This document shows, piece by piece, positions 24,216-31,045 of a stretch of 46,051 bases of DNA (within the stretch, counting starts at the first letter, position 1; each line of letters opens with the position of its first letter). Where the stretch lies: assembly GCA_023229685.1 (NCBI GenBank), contig JALNYT010000003.1:1-46051 (forward strand), written 5' to 3'. Under the pieces are notes generated by a model. It saw only the letters and a program-made list of their open reading frames with translations, ran no database searches and had not been told where the DNA came from. The position numbers and the translations under genes were made by a program. The stretch comes from Sulfuritalea sp. (GTDB lineage Bacteria; Pseudomonadota; Gammaproteobacteria; Burkholderiales; Rhodocyclaceae).

Positions 24216-25271
24216 CTACCCGCCAAGTCGGCAGCGCTGTGGCCTGAAATGCAAGGAGACCTCCTTGCCTGTTTCGATGGACTCGTAAAGGGCTGAAATC
24301 AGTTCAAGGCTCCGTCGCCCTTCAAGGCCGTCAACCAAAGCCGGCGAGCCGCCAGCCAAGCAATCGATGACGTGTTTGTAGTAGGCGTGATGCCCAAAGC
24401 CATAGACGTTCGGTGGATTGACGGAGAAATTCTCCATGACGTCCTTGTCGGATGGCAATTCGTCACAAAACTGCCATGTGCGAATCTTATTTACCGCAAA
24501 CCCGGCAATTTCGACGGCGCCCAACTCACCCAATATGGAGAGAGATCCTTCCATATCCTTTGGTCGCGCTGCCGTCGTTGCTTCTATGACGCCAAGGGCC
24601 CCGCTGCTAAATTTGAGCGTAGCGACGGCCGTATCTTCAGTCTGAATATTCACTAGAGCCGTCGTCGACCTGGCATGAACGCTTTCTACGTCACCCATGA
24701 ACCATTCCAGCATATCCACGTGATGACTTGCCTGGTTGGTGAGGACGCCCCCATCGAACTCCCACGTACCCCGCCACGCATCCTGATCATAGTAGGTTTG
24801 GTCGCGACACCATCTGACTCTAACAGTACCGAGAACCAGTTTGCCGAATCGACCGGCATCAAGTGCTTCTCTGGCCTTTACGACCGGAACATTGAATCGA
24901 TTCTGTTTGACGACAAATAGCTTGACCGCAGCACGGTCACATGCGCGAATCATTTCATCTGCGTCAGACAAGCGGAGCGCCATGGGTTTTTCAACGACAA
25001 CGTGCTTACCTGCAGCGGCAACAGAAATTACGTGGGCAGCATGCATCCCGCTGGGTGTAAGCACAGCAACCGCATCAATATTGCTATCCTGCAAGAGCGA
25101 TTCGAGTGAGCTATAGCCACGCACACCGTATCGAGTGCTGAAGCTTTCTAGTCGCGCCGACTCGATATCGCAGACAGCGACCAGCGTTGCGCCTGGTAGC
25201 TGACCGCTAGTCAACAGATCAGCATGGCGTTTGGCGATGCGCCCGCAACCTAATAACGCAAATCGGATCAT
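24216..25271 (-). CDS. wbpB: WbpB/WlbA-like UDP-GlcNAcA 3-dehydrogenase (Gfo/Idh/MocA family)
   Basis: 351 residues. The NAD-binding Rossmann motif is FALLGCGRIAKRHADLL, the Gfo/Idh signature is VVVEKPMALRLSDADEM (about residue 93), and the substrate-side stretch KQNRFNVPVVKAREALDAG, WCRDQTYYDQDAWRGTW and GGVLTNQASHHVDMLEWFMG matches WlbA-type enzymes. It oxidises C-3 of UDP-GlcNAcA before transamination. The C-terminus is somewhat longer than the roughly 316-residue P. aeruginosa WbpB. A GGGGAAAG site precedes the ATG. The substrate-forming 6-dehydrogenase is not in the window. Confidence 0.88.
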   Translation of the reverse strand: MIRFALLGCGRIAKRHADLLTSGQLPGATLVAVCDIESARLESFSTRYGVRGYSSLESLLQDSNIDAVAVLTPSGMHAAHVISVAAAGKHVVVEKPMALRLSDADEMIRACDRAAVKLFVVKQNRFNVPVVKAREALDAGRFGKLVLGTVRVRWCRDQTYYDQDAWRGTWEFDGGVLTNQASHHVDMLEWFMGDVESVHARSTTALVNIQTEDTAVATLKFSSGALGVIEATTAARPKDMEGSLSILGELGAVEIAGFAVNKIRTWQFCDELPSDKDVMENFSVNPPNVYGFGHHAYYKHVIDCLAGGSPALVDGLEGRRSLELISALYESIETGKEVSLHFRPQRCRLGG

Positions 25272-25365
25272 CGGCTTTCCCCATCAATTGACACTAGTAA
25301 CGACAACATAAGCATGGCATTTAACCGCCTATAGACTTGGGCGTGGTGAATGAGAAAGTCAGCGC

Positions 25366-26487
25366 CTATTCGTGATAGGCCATCGTCTTGTAACCATGGT
25401 GCTTGACCAGTTCGTCGCACTCGGCCGACCTAAGATCTTCGCGGACCATTTCGGCGACGAGTTCATCGAAGGTGATCTTTGGCGTCCAGCCGAGTTTCTC
25501 TCTGGCCTTGGTGGCGTCGCCAAGCAGGGTTTCGACTTCGGTCGGGCGAAAGTAACGGGGATCGACGGCGACGATGCACTTGCCATGGGCGTCATGGCCC
25601 TTTTCATCCGCGCCTTCGCCTTCCCAGCGGATTGCCATGCCGAGTTCCTTGGCGGCGGCATTGACGAAGTCACGCACGCTGTATTGCACGCCGGTGGCGA
25701 TAACGAAGTCTTCGGGCTTTTCCTGCTGCAGCATCAACCATTGGACTTCGACGTAGTCGCGGGCGTGACCCCAGTCGCGTAGCGAATTCAGGTTGCCCAG
25801 GTAGAGGCACTCTTGCAGGCCGAGCTTGATTCTTGCCAGCGCGCGGGTGATCTTGCGGGTAACGAAGGTTTCGCCACGAATCGGGCTTTCGTGGTTGAAG
25901 AGAATGCCGTTGCAGGCATAGATGCCGTAGGCCTCGCGGTAGTTGACGGTGATCCAGTAGGCGTAGAGCTTGGCGACGGCATAGGGACTGCGTGGATAAA
26001 AGGGGGTGGTTTCCTTCTGCGGGGTTTCCTGCACCAGGCCGTAGAGTTCACTGGTAGAGGCCTGGTAGAAGCGGGTCTTCTTTTCGAGGCCGAGGATGCG
26101 GATGGCTTCGAGGACACGCAGGGCACCCAGGGCATCGGAGTTGGCGGTGTATTCGGGTTCTTCGAAGCTCACCGCGACATGGGACTGGGCGGCGAGGTTG
26201 TAGATCTCGTCGGGTTGCACCTGCTGAATGATGCGCACCAGGCTGGAACTGTCGGTCATGTCGCCGTGGTGGAGGAAGAAGCGGACGTCCTTTTCGTGAC
26301 GGTCTTTGTAGAGATGGTCGATGCGGTCGGTGTTGATCAGGCTGGTGCGGCGCTTGATGCCGTGAACGATGTAGCCCTTGTCGAGCAGGAATTCGGCGAG
26401 GTAGGCGCCGTCCTGGCCGGTGACGCCGGTGATCAACGCTACGCGTTGCGGACTTTGTGGGGAAGACTGAGGACTGAGTAGGGTCAT
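25366..26487 (-). CDS. gmd: GDP-mannose 4,6-dehydratase
   Basis: 373 residues, complete. The NADP-binding motif ALITGVTGQDGAYLAEFLLD begins at about residue 17, with HGIKRRTSLINTDRIDHLY following. STSELYG and the catalytic YxxxK of FYPRSPYAVAKLYAYW (about residue 160) are intact, as are NHESPIRGETFVTRKITRA and DYVEVQWLMLQQ. The product is GDP-4-keto-6-deoxymannose, the precursor of GDP-fucose, GDP-rhamnose or GDP-perosamine. The first 14 residues (SPQSSPQSPQ) come from short AGTCCTCA-type DNA repeats and are not part of the fold. Upstream lie orphan higA and only fragments of fcl, manC and a second gmd. Confidence 0.95.
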   Translation of the reverse strand: MTLLSPQSSPQSPQRVALITGVTGQDGAYLAEFLLDKGYIVHGIKRRTSLINTDRIDHLYKDRHEKDVRFFLHHGDMTDSSSLVRIIQQVQPDEIYNLAAQSHVAVSFEEPEYTANSDALGALRVLEAIRILGLEKKTRFYQASTSELYGLVQETPQKETTPFYPRSPYAVAKLYAYWITVNYREAYGIYACNGILFNHESPIRGETFVTRKITRALARIKLGLQECLYLGNLNSLRDWGHARDYVEVQWLMLQQEKPEDFVIATGVQYSVRDFVNAAAKELGMAIRWEGEGADEKGHDAHGKCIVAVDPRYFRPTEVETLLGDATKAREKLGWTPKITFDELVAEMVREDLRSAECDELVKHHGYKTMAYHE

Positions 26488-26545
26488 TTGAGTTGGTTCG
26501 CGTTCTTGACGGTGATAGGCGGTTTGCCGGATTTTGCTTTGATTT

Positions 26546-26867
26546 CTCTGCGCGTGTTGCCTTCTCTACGCCGCCAGCTTTAGTGCCTTGATCTTCGGCC
26601 TTGCCCCCTGCGACGCCTGCCACAAGTCCCACGCCGCCTGCATCGCCAGCCATGATTCCGGCTCAGTCTTCAACCACGCAGCCAGACGCAGCGCCATGTC
26701 CGCGGTAATGGCGGCCCTACCGTTGATGATGCTGGAAATATGCTTGCGACTGCATCCCAGCGCCAGCGCTGCCGCCGTGATACTAACGCCCACAGGCTCT
26801 AGCCAAAGCCCCTGTAACACTTCGCCCGGATGAGGCGGATTGTGCATTCTGCCCATACAACCTCCTT
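26546..26867. repeat. 322-bp direct repeat, copy 1 (carries higA)
   Basis: Nearly identical by eye to 28720-29041 (same orientation, offset 2174), with only a handful of base differences. It covers the whole higA gene plus its Shine-Dalgarno and about 20 bases past the stop. Similarity ends abruptly upstream of the CCTCCTT (minus-strand AAGGAGG). Confidence 0.9.
26566..26856 (-). CDS. higA: Orphan HigA-family antitoxin, copy 1
   Basis: 96 residues from ATG 26856 (AAGGAGG 5 bases upstream). MHNPPHPGEVLQGLWLEPVG is the signature opening of HigA/VapI-type antidotes, then the helix-turn-helix VSITAAALALGCSRKHISSI and INGRAAITADMALRLAAWLK, ending with ESWLAMQAAWDLWQA. Normally a HigB gene lies directly upstream in the same operon; here the upstream DNA is a fragment of fcl and has no higB and no operator-like repeat. 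It could act on a HigB elsewhere or be silent. Confidence 0.85.
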   Translation of the reverse strand: MGRMHNPPHPGEVLQGLWLEPVGVSITAAALALGCSRKHISSIINGRAAITADMALRLAAWLKTEPESWLAMQAAWDLWQASQGARPKIKALKLAA

Positions 26868-26898
26868 CCATATCCTGGGTATCTCGGTCAGGAAAACC

Positions 26899-27066
26899 TT
26901 AGCTAAGCATGGCAAGAAAGCTTGCATAGGCTTGCGCAATCCCGTCCCGCAGCGGCGTCTTCGCCTGCCAGCCGAGTTGTTTCATGCGCGAGACATCGAG
27001 CAGCTTTCTCGGCGTGCCGTCGGGTTTGCTGCTGTCGAAGACAATTTTACCTTTGAATCCGACGAG
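26899..27066 (-). pseudogene. 3' fragment of GDP-L-fucose synthase (fcl)
   Basis: The frame reads LVGFKGKIVFDSSKPDGTPR, KLLDVSRMKQLGWQAKTPLR and DGIAQAYASFLAMLS, matching only the C-terminal 55 residues of GDP-fucose synthase (the DGTPRKLLD block is diagnostic). It starts directly after the HEPN gene's stop with no start codon of its own. The NADP-binding and catalytic parts are missing, so it has no enzymatic role. Confidence 0.85.
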
Positions 27067-27067
27067 G

Positions 27068-27562
27068 CTAGTCCGAAGACAGCAGGCCACGAGACGTTGC
27101 TTCTGCTTTGATCGCAGCCACAACGCGGAACAGCAATTCAGTGGCTGACTTCGCCGTAATCAATGCTTCATGAAAAAGCCTGGGCTCGGTCATGTATTCG
27201 TGCACCAGCAGGTTACGAAGTTTTCGTGCCCCAATAAATTCCTCCGCATCATCCACCCATCCCATGCGTTCGGAATACGCCATGACATCGAGTAGCGACT
27301 TGGGTTGTTCACCGAGAAGCCTTGCAAAGGCCGGCAATAGTTTCTCGCCGAGATGATCCTGGAGGCGTCCGAAGCGGCCAACAAACGCATCGATCTTTTC
27401 CGCCAGATCTTCTCGCTTTACCAGCGCCTCGACCCACGCAAGATCAATGGGCTCGGCATACAGTGTGCGGTAGGTGTAGCGCAGATGGGCTGATTCCCGT
27501 TCTGCAAGCTCGAGTGCGATACGTGCAGGATCGGCTTGTTCGGCCAGGTAGGGCATGCTCAT
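27068..27562 (-). CDS. HepT-like HEPN-domain protein (toxin of an MNT/HEPN module)
   Basis: 164 residues, all helical. The HEPN RNase motif Rx4HxY is present as RNLLVHEY at about residue 115, preceded by EFIGARKL. LRYTYRTLYAEPIDLAWVEA and FVGRFGRLQDHLGEKLLPAF resemble HepT-like proteins, although it is longer than the usual 130-145 residues. The start overlaps the MNT gene by four bases (ATGA at 27559-27562). The gene ends exactly where a fragment of fcl begins, so the module seems to have landed in, or been joined to, a decaying fcl gene. Confidence 0.82.
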   Translation of the reverse strand: MSMPYLAEQADPARIALELAERESAHLRYTYRTLYAEPIDLAWVEALVKREDLAEKIDAFVGRFGRLQDHLGEKLLPAFARLLGEQPKSLLDVMAYSERMGWVDDAEEFIGARKLRNLLVHEYMTEPRLFHEALITAKSATELLFRVVAAIKAEATSRGLLSSD

Positions 27563-27858
27563 AGCAATACTCCCGTCTTTCGCGCGGCATGGAATATGGG
27601 GGCTTCGACGGTTTGTGCATCCTTGAGCAGGACGTCGATCTTGCGGTCACCGAGGCGCTTGGCAAGCGCACCCTCGATCTGGCAAAGCGCGTTTGTCCGG
27701 CTGGGAACAACTCTGTCAGTTTCAATCAGAAGGTCAATGTCACCGCCACGTTTGGCGTCGTCGACGCGGGATCCAAAAAGCCATACACGGCTTTCCTCCC
27801 CGATAACACTCGTTACGGCGGACTTGATCGACTGGCGCTGAGCTTCAGTTAGACGCAT
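27559..27858 (-). CDS. MNT-type nucleotidyltransferase (antitoxin)
   Basis: 99 residues. The active-site block VWLFGSRVDDAKRGGDIDLL (about residue 24) has the GS and DxD residues, and RKIDVLLKDAQ supplies the third acidic residue. It is the first gene of a two-gene operon with the HEPN protein. The upstream 216 bases (27859-28074) hold no convincing gene. Confidence 0.85.
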   Translation of the reverse strand: MRLTEAQRQSIKSAVTSVIGEESRVWLFGSRVDDAKRGGDIDLLIETDRVVPSRTNALCQIEGALAKRLGDRKIDVLLKDAQTVEAPIFHAARKTGVLL

Positions 27859-28074
27859 GGCTCCGTTGCGGCACTTACGAGCATTGAGTGGTTGGCTTCA
27901 TCAAAGGGCTCGTAGCTTGGGTATTGTACAAGGACACGTTGTGGTCGACGGTGAGGGCGGCTTTGCGGTCCGTGGGGAAGGAGCGGCAGGGGTAAAAAAT
28001 CGGTGCTGTCCGGCCCCCGCCGGGGTGACAGGAACGGCGACAAGCCGAAGAACCCCGATTGGCTGCCGCAAGGG

Positions 28075-28323
28075 TCATGCAGGGTCCAGGGCTTTACACG
28101 TTTGGTGCAATCGAGTGGGCGAAAGCTCCAGGCCGTTCGGCCAGCATAATGCGCCGGCATCGATAAACGCCTGCTGAAAATACGATTCGTTGCGCAGCGC
28201 ATCAAGCAATGGGCCATTCCGTTTCAGGAATTCATTACCATCGAATATGCCCTCGGTACCATCAGAAAACCTCAGGGTGATTCTGAAATCCCCGAGGTGA
28301 TGTGCTTCAATCAGCTTAATCAT
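28075..28323 (-). CDS. DUF2442-type small protein
   Basis: 82 residues from ATG 28323: MIKLIEAHHLGDFRITLRFS then DGTEGIFDGNEFL and the segment ALCWPNGLELSPTRLHQ. This is the DUF2442 pattern (beta-strand opening, SDGTxGxxD, WPNGxDLxPxxL). The start overlaps the end of the DUF4160 gene by eight bases. DUF4160 and DUF2442 proteins commonly occur as adjacent pairs and have been proposed as toxin-antitoxin-like modules; no activity is shown here. Confidence 0.8.
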   Translation of the reverse strand: MIKLIEAHHLGDFRITLRFSDGTEGIFDGNEFLKRNGPLLDALRNESYFQQAFIDAGALCWPNGLELSPTRLHQTCKALDPA

Positions 28324-28584
28324 CTTGATCTGCTCCTGGAATGCGCTCCATGGGTTCAAGCCTTTGTGCATGTTCCCAGTTAGCCAATAATTCCTCTTGG
28401 TGCTTGAAACACCATTCTTTGACGATGGCAGTTGCTTTCTTTGGCAATCGTCCCTCGGTGACTTCTCCCGTGCGAATTTCGACAAACGCTTCGAAGCCCT
28501 GATACTCGACATGAATGGGGCGGCGGATGATCGTCGTGCCACATGCGCACAATGATGCCGAAGAAAACCGAGAGAATAGGCATC
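28316..28584 (-). pseudogene. DUF4160 gene with a frameshift near its 5' end
   Basis: The first frame from ATG 28584 reads MPILSVFFGIIVRMWHDDHP and PPH, the classic DUF4160 opening. The continuation HVEYQGFEAFVEIRTGEVTE and LPKKATAIVKEWCFKHQEEL, then LANWEHAQ, is in another frame. The junction CCCCATTCATGTCGAG is two bases short of the expected PPHFHVEY coding. The gene is therefore probably inactive, or the two bases are a sequencing error. Its partner DUF2442 is intact. An ATG at 28552 could make the C-terminal part alone. Confidence 0.8.
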
Positions 28585-28719
28585 GCTGGCTTACTTATGG
28601 TAGCCCATCGACTTGCAGGTGTTGGACGGGGCGAAGAGGCCGGTTGCCATAATCGCAATTATGCCATTTCACAAACGTCGATCGGCTTCTTCTTTACCCG
28701 GGAGTAACGAATATCAAGC

Positions 28720-29041
28720 CTCTGCGCATGTTGCCTTTTCTACGCCGCCAGCTTCAGTGCCTTGATCTTCGGCCTTGCCCCCTGCGACGCCTGCCACAAG
28801 TCCCACGCCGCCTGCATCGCCAGCCATGATTCCGGCTCAGTCTTCAACCACGCCGCCAGACGCAGCGCCATGTCCGCGGTAATGGCGGCCCTGCCGTTGA
28901 TGATGCTGGAAATATGCTTACGACTGCATCCCAGCGCCAGCGCTGCCGCCGTGATACTAACGCCCACAGGCTCTAGCCAAAGCCCCTGTAACACTTCGCC
29001 CGGATGAGGCGGATTGTGCATTCTGCCCATACAACCTCCTT
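28720..29041. repeat. 322-bp direct repeat, copy 2 (carries higA)
   Basis: Second copy of the sequence at 26546-26867. Beyond 29041 this copy retains the beginning of a higB gene and an operator-like palindrome that copy 1 lacks, so copy 2 is the closer to the ancestral arrangement. Confidence 0.9.
28740..29030 (-). CDS. higA: Orphan HigA-family antitoxin, copy 2
   Basis: Same 96-residue protein as the copy at 26566-26856; the differences seen between the two genes look synonymous. ATG 29030 with AAGGAGG upstream. Directly upstream only a 16-codon stub of higB remains, together with a TGTAAC/GTTACA palindrome, so the gene may still be transcribed from the old higBA promoter. Confidence 0.85.
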   Translation of the reverse strand: MGRMHNPPHPGEVLQGLWLEPVGVSITAAALALGCSRKHISSIINGRAAITADMALRLAAWLKTEPESWLAMQAAWDLWQASQGARPKIKALKLAA

Positions 29042-29086
29042 GCGGTAGAACAACTCCAAGCCCTTGTGATCGAATGAACGAATCAT
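29042..29086 (-). pseudogene. HigB stub (first 16 codons only)
   Basis: From ATG 29086 the frame reads MIRSFDHKGLELFYRK, the opening of HigB (RelE superfamily, plasmid-maintenance killer) proteins. It then runs straight into the AAGGAGG of higA, and the frame ends shortly inside higA. All of the RNA-cleaving core is gone; the deletion ends precisely at the antitoxin's ribosome-binding site. Confidence 0.75.
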
Positions 29087-29093
29087 GATCGAC

Positions 29094-29112
29094 TGTAACT
29101 GAAATGGTTACA
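29094..29112. promoter_or_regulatory. Palindrome, probable HigA operator
   Basis: TGTAAC - 7 bases - GTTACA, a perfect 6-base inverted repeat located 8 bases upstream of the higB stub's start codon. HigA proteins repress their own promoter by binding such dyads. Absent in front of the other higA copy. Confidence 0.6.
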
Positions 29113-29341
29113 CTGCGCAAGCCTTGTTGTGCGATTTCGCGGTTCTCCTCGAAGCCTTCGGGCAGGTTTCTGTGGTCCGGGCAGCCGGGGTATTGGAGTT
29201 GGCGGTGTACTCGGACTCTTCGAAGCTCACCACGGCAAGGAACTGAGCGGCAAGACAGGCACCGTCCTGTCCGGTAATGCCGGTGATCAACGCTACGCGC
29301 TGAGGACTGAGGGCCGAGGGCTGAGGACTGGGTGGAGTCAT
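29113..29341 (-). pseudogene. 5' fragment of a second gmd with internal deletion
   Basis: From the ATG at 29341 the frame reads SPQRVALITGITGQDGACLA, then jumps to VVSFEESEYTANSNTP, equivalent to SFEEPEYTANSDAL about 90 residues further on in the intact gmd, and then loses all similarity. It shares the same SPQ-rich low-complexity opening as the intact gene at 26487. A short frame ending CKSMGYHK at about 28593 may be the matching C-terminus, but that is weak. Confidence 0.75.
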
Positions 29342-29350
29342 GCGAGCTCG

Positions 29351-29767
29351 TTATTCTAAAAGTTTGGCTACGTCGGCAATCAGGTCGGCCACCAAAGCAC
29401 ACAGCTCGGCGATGGCTGCTTCCTCGACCTCGAGGAAACCCTCGTACTCGGCCAAATTCCGTTTTTGATGGGCTGCGTCCAGGACTCGCCAACGGGGTGC
29501 GGGCCAATTCAGGGTATGCGCGAGGCACTGGAAAACGGTATATCTGTTTTCGCTGCGATAACCATGCCAGCGAAGGGCGGCCAAGGCGGCTGCATGCGCG
29601 GCGTTGTAAGCGCTGGTGAAACGGCCTTGCGGGGACAGGGCAGCCAGCCGGGCATCGGCAAGGCTGGTACGTGCCATGGCCAGCATGCGCCTAGCCTCGG
29701 CTACGTTTCGAGGTTCGGCCTTGAGCTGCCCGATGCGCACCAGATTATCAAGCGCGGGCAGACTCAT
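29351..29767 (-). CDS. HEPN-domain protein (partner of the HTH-nucleotidyltransferase)
   Basis: 138 residues from ATG 29767 (another ATG two codons earlier). Helical HEPN fold: ARRMLAMARTSLADARLAAL, then FTSAYNAAHAAALAALRWHG (about residue 50) and VLDAAHQKRNLAEYEGFLEV (about residue 95). The usual RNxxxH motif reads KRNLAEYEG here, as in DNA-binding-type HEPN proteins. It overlaps the end of the nucleotidyltransferase gene by about 20 bases, so the two are co-translated. Confidence 0.75.
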   Translation of the reverse strand: MSLPALDNLVRIGQLKAEPRNVAEARRMLAMARTSLADARLAALSPQGRFTSAYNAAHAAALAALRWHGYRSENRYTVFQCLAHTLNWPAPRWRVLDAAHQKRNLAEYEGFLEVEEAAIAELCALVADLIADVAKLLE

Positions 29768-30335
29768 GGGCATCTCCGATCAACGACAGAACAGGCTGGG
29801 TCATGACGCGATTGACGAACGAGTCCGGTTCTGAGCGGCGGCGCTCGAAATCTGCAGGCGAATAGCAGGTCGGATTGATTTTTCGACCCAATTGCGCTTC
29901 CAGTGGCACCAGACGTTCCAGAATATCGCCCAGCAGCAGGTTCTCGCCGATCAGCATTACGTCGATGTCGCTTTGCGCCGTGTCGGTCTGCTTGGCCACG
30001 GAGCCATAAATCCATGCGGCTTTCAACGAGGGCGCCAGAGGCAACAATGCTTCGCGCAACAACGGCTCCACGCCGAGTGTCTTGCGCGTCAGGGCGATCA
30101 GCTCGCTGTAGACCGGGCTTTGCGGGTTCGCCTGGAAACGACGCAGATTCCCGATCCGCTCCGAACGCACCAGTCCCGCCTCGGCCAGACGGTTCAGTTC
30201 CCGTTGCAGGGAAGCGCTGCCTAAGCCGGTGAGACGACGCAATTCGCTCAGGTGAAATTGGCGGTCGGGCTGACCAAACAGCCAGCGAAAAACTCGGGAC
30301 TGGCTGTCTGAGAAAAGGGCTGTAGCGATTGACAT
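29748..30335 (-). CDS. Winged-helix plus MNT nucleotidyltransferase protein
   Basis: 195 residues. The N-terminal winged helix-turn-helix (FHLSELRRLTGLGSASLQRE then LNRLAEAGLVRSERIGNLRR, residues about 27-66) resembles ArsR/MarR-type domains. The nucleotidyltransferase domain has AAWIYGSVAKQTDTAQSDID and VMLIG (about residue 110). Such fusions pair with a HEPN protein downstream. Because the antitoxin carries its own DNA-binding domain, self-regulation is likely, and a perfect palindrome lies 11-26 bases upstream of the start. Confidence 0.85.
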   Translation of the reverse strand: MSIATALFSDSQSRVFRWLFGQPDRQFHLSELRRLTGLGSASLQRELNRLAEAGLVRSERIGNLRRFQANPQSPVYSELIALTRKTLGVEPLLREALLPLAPSLKAAWIYGSVAKQTDTAQSDIDVMLIGENLLLGDILERLVPLEAQLGRKINPTCYSPADFERRRSEPDSFVNRVMTQPVLSLIGDAHESARA

Positions 30336-30345
30336 AGCCAGATAA

Positions 30346-30361
30346 TAGCATGAACATGCTA
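30346..30361. promoter_or_regulatory. Perfect palindrome upstream of the HTH-MNT operon
   Basis: TAGCATG-AA-CATGCTA, 7-base arms with a 2-base spacer, overlapping where the promoter must lie. It is a likely operator for the winged-helix domain of the gene product. Confidence 0.65.
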
Positions 30362-30391
30362 AATATTGGCCTACGATTCGGGCCGATGGCT

Positions 30392-30622
30392 TCAGGCTGC
30401 GTCATTCGTTGTGATCCAACCAGATATCAGGAAGCTTGCATAGGCCAGCGCGATGCCTTCGCCGATGCCTTGCTCCATGAGAAAGACGCAGGCGTCGGCA
30501 ATGTCGTCGACATAGAGAAATTCGCGCTTCGGGAACCCCGCGCGCGAACGCGGCCACAGCCGGGTGCCGGAGCCGCCGCAGAGGATGACGGGCTGGACAG
30601 GGAACTGAATGGCTGCGGTCAC
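30392..30622 (-). pseudogene. Chimera of manC 5' end and fcl fragments
   Basis: A 76-codon frame (GTG 30622). Residues 1-31 (PVQPVILCGGSGTRLWPRSR then AGFPK) are the opening of mannose-1-phosphate guanylyltransferase. At GFPK it switches to REFLYVDDIADACVFLMEQG, the mid-part of GDP-fucose synthase, and then EGIALAYASFLIS, its extreme C-terminus. At least two deletions have therefore joined three pieces in one frame. No catalytic function is expected, though the frame remains open and could be translated. Confidence 0.8.
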
Positions 30623-30856
30623 GGCGATGGGAGTACGAGCGGCGAGTCTGGTTGGAATCGAAGTTTAGGTTATGCGGCTGGTTTTTGGGCAAAGTTCAGC
30701 GTCAGCTGCAAAGCACAGGTCGCGTGGAAGTCGGCGCCGACGGGACGGCGGCCCGCTCCGGCAATGAATTTGCAGATGTCCGCCGCAATAGGCAATAATC
30801 GGCGCCAACGGAACGGCAAGCACCCTGCGAATTGGCGGGCTTATCGGTGGCCATAA

Positions 30857-30880
30857 AAGCAAAACGCCCCGAAAGGCGCC
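30857..30880 (-). terminator. Possible terminator of tRNA-Ser
   Basis: On the minus strand CGCC-TTTCGG-GGCG is followed by TTTTGCTTTT, about 17 bases after the tRNA CCA end. The stem is short (4 base pairs), so the call is tentative. Confidence 0.45.
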
Positions 30881-30894
30881 TTATTCCTGGTGAT

Positions 30895-30984
30895 TGGCGG
30901 AGAGGGTGGGATTCGAACCCACGGATGCCTTGCGACATCGCCTGATTTCGAGTCAGGTACATTCGACCACTCTGCCACCTCTCC
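30895..30984 (-). tRNA. tRNA-Ser(CGA)
   Basis: 90-base type II tRNA: acceptor GGAGAGG pairs with CCTCTCC, followed by G and encoded CCA. The anticodon loop CTCGAAA gives CGA, there is a long variable arm (GCGATGTCGCAAGGCATC region), and the T-arm is GTGGG-TTCGAAT-CCCAC. It is complete and close to serS, whose product charges it. The plus-strand frame reading through it (GEGGIRTHGCLATSP) is a common annotation artefact. Confidence 0.97.
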
Positions 30985-31045
30985 GTGGGCGCGGATTATA
31001 CCCGCGAAGCGTGCGTCGATCACGGCCTTCAAGGAGGGGAAAGCG

